DNA from: CAXXOK01 sp963675925
GTDB lineage: Bacteria; Bacillota; Clostridia; Christensenellales; Aristaeellaceae
Direction of reading: 5' to 3'
NCBI GenBank assembly: GCA_963675925.2
Contig: CAXXIB010000004.1
Span: 620,001-684,000 of the forward strand
DNA length: 64,000 nucleotides
Of the stretch, positions 33,827 to 42,000 are shown piece after piece. How positions within the stretch are numbered: position 1 is the first letter of the stretch; each line of letters begins with the position of its first letter. The translations under genes and the position numbers were made by a program. Below the pieces are notes generated by a model. The model worked only from the letters and a program-made list of their open reading frames with translations. It was not told the DNA's origin and searched no databases.

Positions 33827-34636
33827 GTGGCGATCAGCACCCAAGCGCTGGAAGCAATCCGGCAAAAAAAAGGGTTCATCTGTGATATGGATGGCGTGAT
33901 TTACCACAGCAACAAACTGCTGCCCGGTGTGCTGGAGTTTGTTGCCTGGCTAAAGCGCGAAAACAAGGCATTTTTATTCCTGACCAATTCCTCCGAACGC
34001 GCCCCGCGCGAACTGCATCAAAAACTGCTGCGGCTGGGGCTTGAGGTCGACGAGGATCATTTTTACACCAGCGCCCTGTCCACCGCCGCATTTTTAAAAC
34101 AGCAAAGCCCCGGCTCCAGCGTGTATGTCATCGGAGAACCGGGTTTGGTCGGCGCACTGTACGAAGCGGGCTTTACCATGAACGAGGTCAACCCCGAATA
34201 CGTTGTTCTGGGCGAAACCCGCTCCTACTCCTACGACCGTATTCAGCACGCCGTCAAGCTGGTTCGTGCCGGTGCAAAGCTCATTGGCACCAACCCTGAC
34301 CTCACCGGCCCCATCGAAGGCGGTATCGCCCCGGCCTGCAAAGCGCTGATGGCCCCCATTGAGCTTGCTTCCGGCCGCAACGCCTATTACCTGGGCAAGC
34401 CCAACCCGCTGATGATGCGCCACGGCATTCGCATGCTAGGCGTAAAGGCCGAGGATGCCATTGTCATCGGCGATCGCATGGATACCGATATCGTCGCCGG
34501 AACCGAATCGGGTATTGACACGGTACTGGTGCTTTCGGGCGTGACCACCGAGCACGAAATGCGCAAGTTCGCCTACCGCCCCAAATATATTTTGCAGGGC
34601 GTGTGCGATATAATCGGCTGCGAAGACCCCGCCTAA
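33827..34636 (+). CDS. HAD-superfamily phosphatase, NagD/AraL type (HAD-IIA)
   Basis: 269 residues. Motif I CDMDGVIYHSN (Asp nucleophile near residue 20), motif II FLTNSS, motif III Lys in YLGKPNPLMM and motif IV IGDRMDTDIVAG are all intact; the C2-type cap lies between. Such enzymes dephosphorylate sugar or nucleotide monophosphates. GTG 33827 follows GGGAGG. Likely co-transcribed with the acetyltransferase. Confidence 0.9.
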   Translation: MAISTQALEAIRQKKGFICDMDGVIYHSNKLLPGVLEFVAWLKRENKAFLFLTNSSERAPRELHQKLLRLGLEVDEDHFYTSALSTAAFLKQQSPGSSVYVIGEPGLVGALYEAGFTMNEVNPEYVVLGETRSYSYDRIQHAVKLVRAGAKLIGTNPDLTGPIEGGIAPACKALMAPIELASGRNAYYLGKPNPLMMRHGIRMLGVKAEDAIVIGDRMDTDIVAGTESGIDTVLVLSGVTTEHEMRKFAYRPKYILQGVCDIIGCEDPA

Positions 34637-34719
34637 GCGCTCTACGTTGCAAATCTCAGGCTGACCATGTACAATACCTGTACATTACTTTGGACATTAT
34701 CATCCCGAAGGAGGCTTCT

Positions 34720-35598
34720 ATGGATTCCTATGTCTTTATGACCGACTCCGATTCCGATATCTCCTATCAGTTCGCTGACGAAAACGACGTGGCGATGATC
34801 TACATGCCCTACGTAATCGACGGCGTGGAATACTTGGACGATCTGGGCCGTGCCGGAACCCAAAAGGAGTATTTTGAAAAAATGCGCCATGGCACCGCGC
34901 CTAAAACCTCGCTGCTGCCGGTGTCGGCGTACCTGGAGTATTTTGAGCCGTATTTGAAAGCCGGCAAGGATATTCTGTTCATCGCGTTTTCCTCCAAAAT
35001 GTCCGCTACGCAGGAAAATGCCCGCGCGGCGCGCGAGGAGATTCTGAAAACCTATCCCGACCGCCGGATTGAGATCGTTGATACGCTCACCATTTCCCGC
35101 CCGATGGCGCTGCTAGTGGAAAAAGCCTACGCTATGTTCCAAGATGGCAAAACCATGGACGAGGTCAAAACCTGGGTGGAAGAAAACCGCCTGAAGGCAC
35201 AGGCCTGGTTTACGGTGGATGATCTGGTGTACTTAAAACGCGGCGGGCGCATCAGCGCGGTGGCTGCCACCATGGGCTCGCTCATGGACTTAAAACCCAT
35301 CCTCACCCTGTGTAAGGACGGGTCCATGACCGCCGAAAACAAAATCCGCGGCCGCAAAGCCGCCCTGCGCTACCTGGCCGACAAAACCGCCGAGAACATT
35401 GTCGATCCCGCCGGGCAGGAGCTGATTATCATGCATGCCGATTCCGCGGCCGACGCCAAACGCCTGGAAGACCTGATCCGCGAACGCGTTCCCCAGCTCG
35501 GCCCCGTCAAGCATGTGTTTGTCGGCCCCGTGATCGGCGCCCACGCCGGGCCGGGAACGGTTGCCAGCGTGTTTATGGGTAAGGAAAGGGTGCTTTAA
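34720..35598 (+). CDS. DegV family fatty-acid-binding protein
   Basis: 292 residues. The family pattern is clear: FMTDSDSDI start, APKTSLLPVSAYLEYFEPYL, ILFIAFSSKMSATQENA, DTLTISRPMALLV, YLKRGGRIS and the C-terminal GPVIGAHAGPGTV. DegV/FakB proteins hold fatty acids for the FakA kinase in phospholipid synthesis; no fakA is in the window. ATG 34720 follows GAAGGAGG. Element A of the 3'-end repeat begins right after its stop. Confidence 0.93.
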   Translation: MDSYVFMTDSDSDISYQFADENDVAMIYMPYVIDGVEYLDDLGRAGTQKEYFEKMRHGTAPKTSLLPVSAYLEYFEPYLKAGKDILFIAFSSKMSATQENARAAREEILKTYPDRRIEIVDTLTISRPMALLVEKAYAMFQDGKTMDEVKTWVEENRLKAQAWFTVDDLVYLKRGGRISAVAATMGSLMDLKPILTLCKDGSMTAENKIRGRKAALRYLADKTAENIVDPAGQELIIMHADSAADAKRLEDLIRERVPQLGPVKHVFVGPVIGAHAGPGTVASVFMGKERVL

Positions 35599-35601
35599 AA
35601 A

Positions 35602-35734
35602 GCCAACTTGGCTTAGGCCCGTCCATAAACCCCGATCTGCGGTGTCAGCTGCGAGTGGCAGTCGGCATCACTTACACCGCGGTAAGCTCAACCTCCTGCC
35701 ACCCTTGCTTCCTAGCATCTCAGGCTTCCTGAAC
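35602..35734 (+). repeat. 3'-end structured element, copy A
   Basis: Follows the degV stop by a few bases. In gene sense it reads TCTGCGGTGTCAG, a stem GTGGCAG / CTGCCAC enclosing GCATCACTTAC and GTAAGCTCA, then CTTCCTAGCATCTCA. Similar in sequence order to copies B and C but with different bases in the stems. Orientation is given relative to the upstream gene. Confidence 0.75.
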
Positions 35735-35880
35735 AGGCCATCGTTACTGTTTGGAGCATTGTGGATATAAAAACATAATCAATAAATGGCTGCTACAATG
35801 ACACAGCCTTTATATTGCAATTAATGGTGAAAATGACATAATCCTTGTTTGCAGCAATCTCGATGCTGTAGTTTAAGCTT
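35735..35880. other. AT-rich spacer between converging copies A and B
   Basis: No gene. About 145 AT-rich bases separate two copies of the element that follow converging genes. Confidence 0.4.
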
Positions 35881-35998
35881 GCTCAAAAAGCGTGAGATGC
35901 TAGGAAGCGAAACGGCAAGGAGCTGAGCGTACACAATCCGTACGTGATGCGACTTGCCGATGACGCTGACACCGCAGATTGCGTTTTTTGGCAGGCTT
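35881..35998 (-). repeat. 3'-end structured element, copy B
   Basis: Begins at the stop codon of the EamA gene (35997-35999). In gene sense: AATCTGCGGTGTCAG, stem CGGCAAG / CTTGCCG enclosing GCATCACGTAC and GTACGCTCAG, then GCTTCCTAGCATCTCA and CTTTTTGAGC. Confidence 0.78.
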
Positions 35999-36887
35999 AC
36001 TCGATTGGCTCCACATAGCCCGGCTTGGGCTTGCGTAAAATGGGAATCAAGGATTGCAGGGTTACGGCGGAGATGACCAGCACAAAGCCGAGGATGGCGC
36101 GGGTGCCGGGCAGCTCCCCCAGGAACAGAAACACCCACAACGGGTTCATAATCGGCTCGGCTGTTAAAATGACAGACGCGGCCACGGGGTGGGTCATCTT
36201 CACACCCTTGGCAAACAGGATGCTCGGCAGGGTGTATTGCAGTACGCCAAGGGCAAGCATGGCCCCGACATTGGCAGGCGCAAAGTGAATGCTTTGATCT
36301 GTGAGCAGGAACGGCAGCCAGATCAGGAAGCTCATCCCGCAGCCGATTACCTGCCCATCGGAGGCATTGGTTTCCTTGTGCTGGCTGAGCAGTATCAGCG
36401 CGGCAAAGCTGAACCCGGATAAAAGCGCCAGCACATCCCCCAGCAGGTTGGCTCCGCCGAGCTTATCCGAAAACGCCAGGGCGCAGCCCAGGAAGACCAG
36501 CACCGTCAGAAAAATATCGGCCTTGGTGGGTTTACGCTTTTGTACAAGCGCCGTGTACAGAAGTATCAAAATCGGCGCAATGTACTGCAGCACAATGGCA
36601 TTGGCCGCGGTGGTCAGCTTGTTGGCGGCCAAAAACAGAGAGGACGTCATAAACAGCGCCGCGCCCGCCGCCACATTGTACTTGCTGAACTTGATGCGCA
36701 GGGCTTTGCCGCTGCGGCAGTGCCGCCAGCGGATGCCCAGCAGAATGGTCAAACAAATCAGCCCCCGCAGCGAGGCGATGGAAAACGTACTCCATGGGAT
36801 ATATTTGATTAAAACGCCGCCCGTACTCCACAGCAGGGCGGTCGCCAGAATGATCAGATTTCCTTCTATACCAGGGCGTTTCTCCAC
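35997..36887 (-). CDS. EamA-family (DMT) transporter
   Basis: 296 residues, ten hydrophobic segments in two five-helix EamA repeats (first ILATALLWSTGGVLIKYI, second LLGDVLALLSGFSFAALILL). The motif LTAEPIMNPLWVFLFLGE near residue 250 is typical. Exporter of small metabolites or amino acids; substrate not assignable. GTG 36887 follows GAGGTGG. Confidence 0.87.
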   Translation of the reverse strand: MEKRPGIEGNLIILATALLWSTGGVLIKYIPWSTFSIASLRGLICLTILLGIRWRHCRSGKALRIKFSKYNVAAGAALFMTSSLFLAANKLTTAANAIVLQYIAPILILLYTALVQKRKPTKADIFLTVLVFLGCALAFSDKLGGANLLGDVLALLSGFSFAALILLSQHKETNASDGQVIGCGMSFLIWLPFLLTDQSIHFAPANVGAMLALGVLQYTLPSILFAKGVKMTHPVAASVILTAEPIMNPLWVFLFLGELPGTRAILGFVLVISAVTLQSLIPILRKPKPGYVEPIE

Positions 36888-36932
36888 GCCGTATCCACCT
36901 CAGCTTTTGCCGGCACTCGCCGATTTTTGGCA

Positions 36933-37730
36933 TTACGGCTGCGCCGTGTCTATGCCCAGCTGCTTGGCCAGCTCCCCGGCCCTGTCGGCCGCATCGCGAA
37001 AGCCTGCCATGGCGTAGAAAACATCATACGCTCCCTGCAAATCGCCGTCCTGCATCAGCTCCTCGGCGCGGGCATAGTCCTGTTCCAGCATATAGTTTTT
37101 CGCGGTGCGGGCATAGCTTGCCGCGTCATAGCGGTTACCCAGCAGCGTAAACAGCAAAAACGCTTCTTGATACTCCTGTGCGTCCATGTGTTCTGTTGCG
37201 CGCTGGAAAATCTGAAAGTTCAGCGTATCCAGCCGCGCCTCCGCATCCCGGTAGCCGCCCGACTCGTCATACTTGACGAGCGCGGTTTCATAGTCTTCCG
37301 CTTCCTCGGCGACGCGTGCCTGGCAATAGGCAGCGCGATTCGGTGCATCCTCAAACTCGCCAAGCCCTTCGTACCACTGGGCGGCCTCGGCAAAGTCGCC
37401 GGCTTCTTCCAGCACATAGGCATGGCAATAGTTATAGCGCTGCTCGCCGTACATAAATCCGCGCGTGATGGCAAAATAGGGTTCCGCCTCAATATAGCTG
37501 CCCTGATTATAATAGGTCAGTCCCTGGGAGTAAGCAGCGTAGGTTTCAGCTTGCAAAAAATCGCCAATCTTTTCAAAATCGGTCGCCGCTTTGGCATAAT
37601 CCCCTTCGGCAAAGGCGGCCAGAGCTTTTTCGTAGGCGGCTTCCTTGTCGCCGCAGCCCGAAACCAGCAGCCCGATCACACAGACCAGCACCAGTGCTGC
37701 CAGTTTTTTTATCGTCTCTCTCTTACGCAT
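36933..37730 (-). CDS. TPR-like lipoprotein
   Basis: 265 residues. Lipobox LLVSGC at about 22-27, then 6-7 helical repeats of the tetratricopeptide type (YEKALAAFAEGDYAKAATDFEKIGDF, then GDFAEAAQWYEGLGEFEDAPNRAAYC, and so on), spaced 30-40 residues. Probably a scaffold for protein contacts on the outer membrane face. ATG 37730 follows AAGGAGGAG; the start overlaps the acetyltransferase stop by 8 bases. Confidence 0.82.
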   Translation of the reverse strand: MRKRETIKKLAALVLVCVIGLLVSGCGDKEAAYEKALAAFAEGDYAKAATDFEKIGDFLQAETYAAYSQGLTYYNQGSYIEAEPYFAITRGFMYGEQRYNYCHAYVLEEAGDFAEAAQWYEGLGEFEDAPNRAAYCQARVAEEAEDYETALVKYDESGGYRDAEARLDTLNFQIFQRATEHMDAQEYQEAFLLFTLLGNRYDAASYARTAKNYMLEQDYARAEELMQDGDLQGAYDVFYAMAGFRDAADRAGELAKQLGIDTAQP

Positions 37731-38283
37731 GAAACTCCTCCTTAAGGATGGCATACAGCTCCATGTCGTGAAACCGTCCCTTGTTATAAATGCGTTTGCG
37801 CAGTGTCCCCTCGTGCCGCATACCCACATGGCGCATCACCGCGCCGCTGGCGGGGTTATCCGTCTCATGCTGGGCCTCAATGCGGTTGAGCAGAAGCTCA
37901 GCAAAGCAGTACTTGAGCATACCCCGCAGCGCTTCGGTCATAATACCCTGGTTCCAGTAGGCACGGCTTAAGCTGTAGCCCACCTCAGCGGAGCGGTTCT
38001 GCCGGGAGTAGTTCATCAGCCCAATGGTGCCAATCACGCGGCGTTCGTCCGTCAGCTCGATCACATAGCTGAACGGCGGCCCCAGGCGGCAATCGCGTAT
38101 CATGTGCCGCAGTACGGCCTTGGTATCCCGAATGGAACGGTGCGCGTCCCACAGCACATGCAGGGCAACCTGCGGGTCTTTGGAGTACTCAAACATATCC
38201 TGCGCGTCACGCATACGCGCGGGGCGCAGTGTAAGCCGGGGGGTAACCACGGCCATGGGATCAAACAATGGATCAGCTTGCAT
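37723..38283 (-). CDS. GNAT acetyltransferase, RimJ/RimL type
   Basis: 186 residues: TPRLTLRPARMRDAQDMFEYSKDP is the family start, VIGTIGLMNYSRQNRSAEVGYSLSRAYWNQGIMTEAL the acetyl-CoA site, and NPASGAVMRHVGMRHEGTLR the C-terminal strand pair. N-terminal protein or small-molecule acetylation. GAAGGAG lies 13 bases from ATG, rather far. Confidence 0.87.
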   Translation of the reverse strand: MQADPLFDPMAVVTPRLTLRPARMRDAQDMFEYSKDPQVALHVLWDAHRSIRDTKAVLRHMIRDCRLGPPFSYVIELTDERRVIGTIGLMNYSRQNRSAEVGYSLSRAYWNQGIMTEALRGMLKYCFAELLLNRIEAQHETDNPASGAVMRHVGMRHEGTLRKRIYNKGRFHDMELYAILKEEFHA

Positions 38284-38334
38284 CGGTCCAATTTCTCCTT
38301 CACCGGGAACAATTTTGATTGCAGTGTCGTTCTA

Positions 38335-38883
38335 TCAGCAGAGCAGCCGTGCCGCCATCAGCAGCCCGATCGCCGTTTTAGCATCGCTCAGCTCCCCGCG
38401 CATCACGCGGTCAACCGCTTCTCCAAGGGGCATACGCTCTACCTGAAGGAACTCGTCCTCGTCGGGCTTCGCCTTACCGCTTGTCAGCTCCGTTGCCAGG
38501 TAGATATCCACAAACTCGGTATCGTACCCTGGGGTTGGGGTCATGCGGGTTAACAGTTTCATGGACCCGGCTTTCAGGCCCGATTCCTCTTCCAATTCCC
38601 TGTGGGCACAGGCAAGCGTATCCTCGCTGGCGGAATCCAGCTTTCCGGCGGGAATCTCCAGCATGACACGGTTATGGGCCACGCGGTACTGGCGTACCAT
38701 GGTCACCATCCCCTCCGCGTCCACAGGGACCACGGCCGCCGCGCCAAAATGATGAACCAGCTCTCGCCTGGCATGCTTGCCGTTTGGCAGCTCCACCATC
38801 CGTTCGCTCACGGTAAACACTGTCCCGGTGTACTTGGTCACCTCGGAGAGAAACACCTCGGTCAGCCCGTCTCCTGCCGCCAT
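38335..38883 (-). CDS. Nudix hydrolase, ADP-ribose pyrophosphatase type
   Basis: 182 residues. The Nudix box is complete: GKLDSASEDTLACAHRELEEESGL, matching Gx5Ex7REUxEExGU. The preceding VVPVDAEGMVTMVRQYRVAHNRVMLEIPAG is typical of NudF-like ADP-ribose pyrophosphatases. ATG 38883 is preferred to 38889 because GGGGG is then spaced 7 bases. Likely heads a unit with the two genes downstream. Confidence 0.9.
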   Translation of the reverse strand: MAAGDGLTEVFLSEVTKYTGTVFTVSERMVELPNGKHARRELVHHFGAAAVVPVDAEGMVTMVRQYRVAHNRVMLEIPAGKLDSASEDTLACAHRELEEESGLKAGSMKLLTRMTPTPGYDTEFVDIYLATELTSGKAKPDEDEFLQVERMPLGEAVDRVMRGELSDAKTAIGLLMAARLLC

Positions 38884-38994
38884 TTCCATGCCCCCTTTTC
38901 GTCTTTCAGAGCTATTCTACACCTGTCAGCCGAACCCCTTTGTCCGCGCCGCGCAGATTCTGTTTCGCGGCGCAGGCCCACCACCCGAAATTTA

Positions 38995-39023
38995 TTGACT
39001 TTCTATTACGAAAGCATTAAAAT
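38995..39023 (+). promoter_or_regulatory. Promoter of the giant surface protein
   Basis: TTGACT at 38995-39000, 17-base spacer, TAAAAT at 39018-39023, about 57 bases before the ATG. Confidence 0.75.
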
Positions 39024-39080
39024 TAAATGTATCAGACAAGTCTCGCATGCTGACATGATCCAGAAGGAGGAACTCCTGCT

Positions 39081-42000
39081 ATGAAAAAAATATCTTATCC
39101 GCTGCTGCGCAAAGGCCTGTGGCTTTTACTCGCGCTTGCCTTTATGCTTGCCCAGCCTGTTATCGCGGCGGAACTCACACCCGAGGAGCTCGCGGTTATG
39201 CCCACCGTCAGCATCACCTATTATACCGTACAGGACGGCGAGCCTGTGGTGCTGGAGGCTACCCCTACCATGAGCCCGCTTGGCAAAGCGTATTGGGCTA
39301 TGGTACCGCCGGAGGCGTTTAACTTCCCCATCACGCTGGGTATCGTCGCCTCGGAAACCGCGCCCTATACCTTCGCCCCCACCACCGGGGACACGCTGGA
39401 AACCGATATTGGTACCGTGGATTTTGACGGCTCTTCCACACTGATTACGGCCTATCAGAACGATGTGATGGTCGATACGTACTGGCTGTTCATCTCCACT
39501 GCGGAAATGCCCATGGATGTCCAGCCGGTTGAAGTCCCCGTATATTATGTGGATAGTGAGGACAACGCCAACGTACTCTACTATGAAGTTGTCCTTGCGT
39601 ATTACGACCAATCCAATGTCATCAATGTAAATCCTTCGCTGGTGCCTGCCAACTATACCCTCACCGGCAGCGACAGTGCGACGGTGACCGTGGACCAAAA
39701 CGGCATTGCAACGCCTGAATGGGTCACCTTCTATTTCCAAGCGCAGGTCATGCAGGGCACAGTGACCATCTATTATAACGATGCAGATGGCAACCCCGTA
39801 GCCACGGCCCAGTCGCAAACGCTGGATCCGGGCACCTATACTATCACCCCCACGCCCTCGGACCTGGCGGACGGCTATGTGCTCTCGCCCGAAAGCCCCG
39901 CGCAGGTGGATGTTACCATTTCCGATATGGGCGTTCCCACGAACGACTCCATCACCTTTGTCTATGAGCAGGAGATGGTGTCGGGCTTCCTGACGGTCAA
40001 TTATACCGATGAAAGCGGGTCCCCGCTGGCCTCCGCCGAGCTGCTGGAACTGGCCCCCGGGTCCCACACCATCACGCCCAACCCGTCGCTGATTCCTGCC
40101 AGCTATGTGCTCTCTCCCACCTCGCAGACACAATTTGATGTCACCGTCGGCAACGACGGCAGTATTTTGCCGTCGTCCTCGGTCACTTTCGTGTACGTGC
40201 TGGAGCAGACCGAAGAACCCACTGCTACCCCAACCGAAACACCCACTGAGGAACCGACCGCAGAACCCACTGCTACCCCAACTGAAACGCCGACCAGTAC
40301 CAATCCGCAGGACTTGTACCCGGATTACAGCACCATCGAAGCCTCCGCTACCATCAATACCGATGCCGTGCGTATCCGCTCCACCCCCTCCACTGCTTCC
40401 AACGACACTATTGTCGATACGCTCAACCAGGGTGACGGCGTGTGGGTGTACGGCACCTTCACCGCCAACGATTACCTGTGGGCGTACATCCAATATAACG
40501 GTGTGGATTCCTACGTCGTGTACAGCTATGTCACGCTGGACTCCGCAACCCCCACCGCTACCCCAACCGAAACACCCACTGAGGAACCGACCGTAGAACC
40601 CACCGCTACCCCAACTGAAACACCGACCAGTACTAGTCCCCAGGACTTGTACCCAGATTACAGCACCATCGAAGCCTCCGCTACCATCAATACCGATGCT
40701 GTGCGTATCCGCTCCACCCCCTCCACTGCCTCCAACGATACCATTGTCGATACGCTCAACCAGGGTGACGGCGTGTGGGTGTACGGCACCTTCACCGCCA
40801 ACGATTACCTGTGGGCATACATCCAATATAATGGCGTAGACAGTTATGTCGTATATAGCTTTGTCACGCTGGACTCTGCAACCCCAACCGCTACGCCCAC
40901 TGAGGAACCGACCGTAGAACCCACCGACACGCCGACAGAGGAACCTACGGCTACACCCACGGATGAGCCAACAACCGAACCGACCACTGAGCCTACTGAA
41001 GAACCCACGGAAACCCCTGCCGACGGCGAACCGGCGGATATTTCCGAAACATATCCCGATTACGCTCCCATCGGCGCAAGCGGTACAACCAATATTAACT
41101 CTGTCAATATTCGTTCCACCCCAGTATCCGGGGTCTCGGACAACCTGGTTTCGCAGGTCGCCCTGGGCACCGAGGTGTGGGTACACGGTTCTTTCACCTC
41201 CGGCGATACCACCTGGGCCTATATCCGCTATAGCAATACCGATTGCTATGTATGGCTCAGCCTGCTGGATGTCGATACCCCGGTCGCTACCGCAACCCAA
41301 ACGCCTACCGAGGCACCGACTGCCACCCCGACGGCCTCGCCGACAACCGAACCTACGGCTACGCCCACGGATGAGCCAACAACCGAACCGACCACGGAAC
41401 CCACCGAAGAACCCACTGAAGAACCCACTGAAGAACCCACTGAAGAACCCACTGAAGAACCCACCGAAGAACCCACCGCAACCCCGACCGATACCCCGGA
41501 GGCAACGCCGACCGCCACGCCAGACAATATGCCGGGCGAAGACGATGCTCCTGCGGACATTGCGGACACCTATCCCAGCTATGCCACGATGGGTAAACCC
41601 GGCGCGACTAACGCTACCGGCGTACGCTTTCGTGCCACCCCGGATTCGTCCGTGGATGACAATATCGAGTTTCAGGTCGAACGGGGTTCCACGGTCTGGG
41701 TGCACGGCACGTTTACCTTTAACGAACGGGACTGGGCGTATATCCGCTACGATTCCACCGACTGCTATGTGTGGCTGAGCCTGTTGGATATTGATCAGTC
41801 GTTCATCACCCCGTCTCCCACGCCGACGGCCGTTCCCACCGATACACCCACCGCGGTACCGACCGATACGCCGACCACAGAACCCACTACAGAGCCCACC
41901 GCAGAACCCACTACAGAGCCCACCGCAGAACCCACTACAGAGCCCACCGCAGAACCCACCGAAGAACCCACCGAAGAGCCTACCGAAGAACCGACGGCTG

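Noticed and set aside
35602..35998. Inverted pair of elements A and B as ends of an insertion sequence
   Set aside because: The 145 bases between them hold no transposase and no target duplication, and copy C occurs singly; the placement after converging stops explains the inversion.
39126..41705. An 859-codon open frame antisense to the giant surface protein
   Set aside because: It follows from the repeat codon bias of the sense gene (GGT/GGC/GTT runs), has no signal, start site or family, and the sense frame has clear domains.
40200..42000. CRISPR-like tandem repeats
   Set aside because: The repeats are in frame, code for EPT units and SH3 domains, have no unique spacers, and lie inside a long gene.
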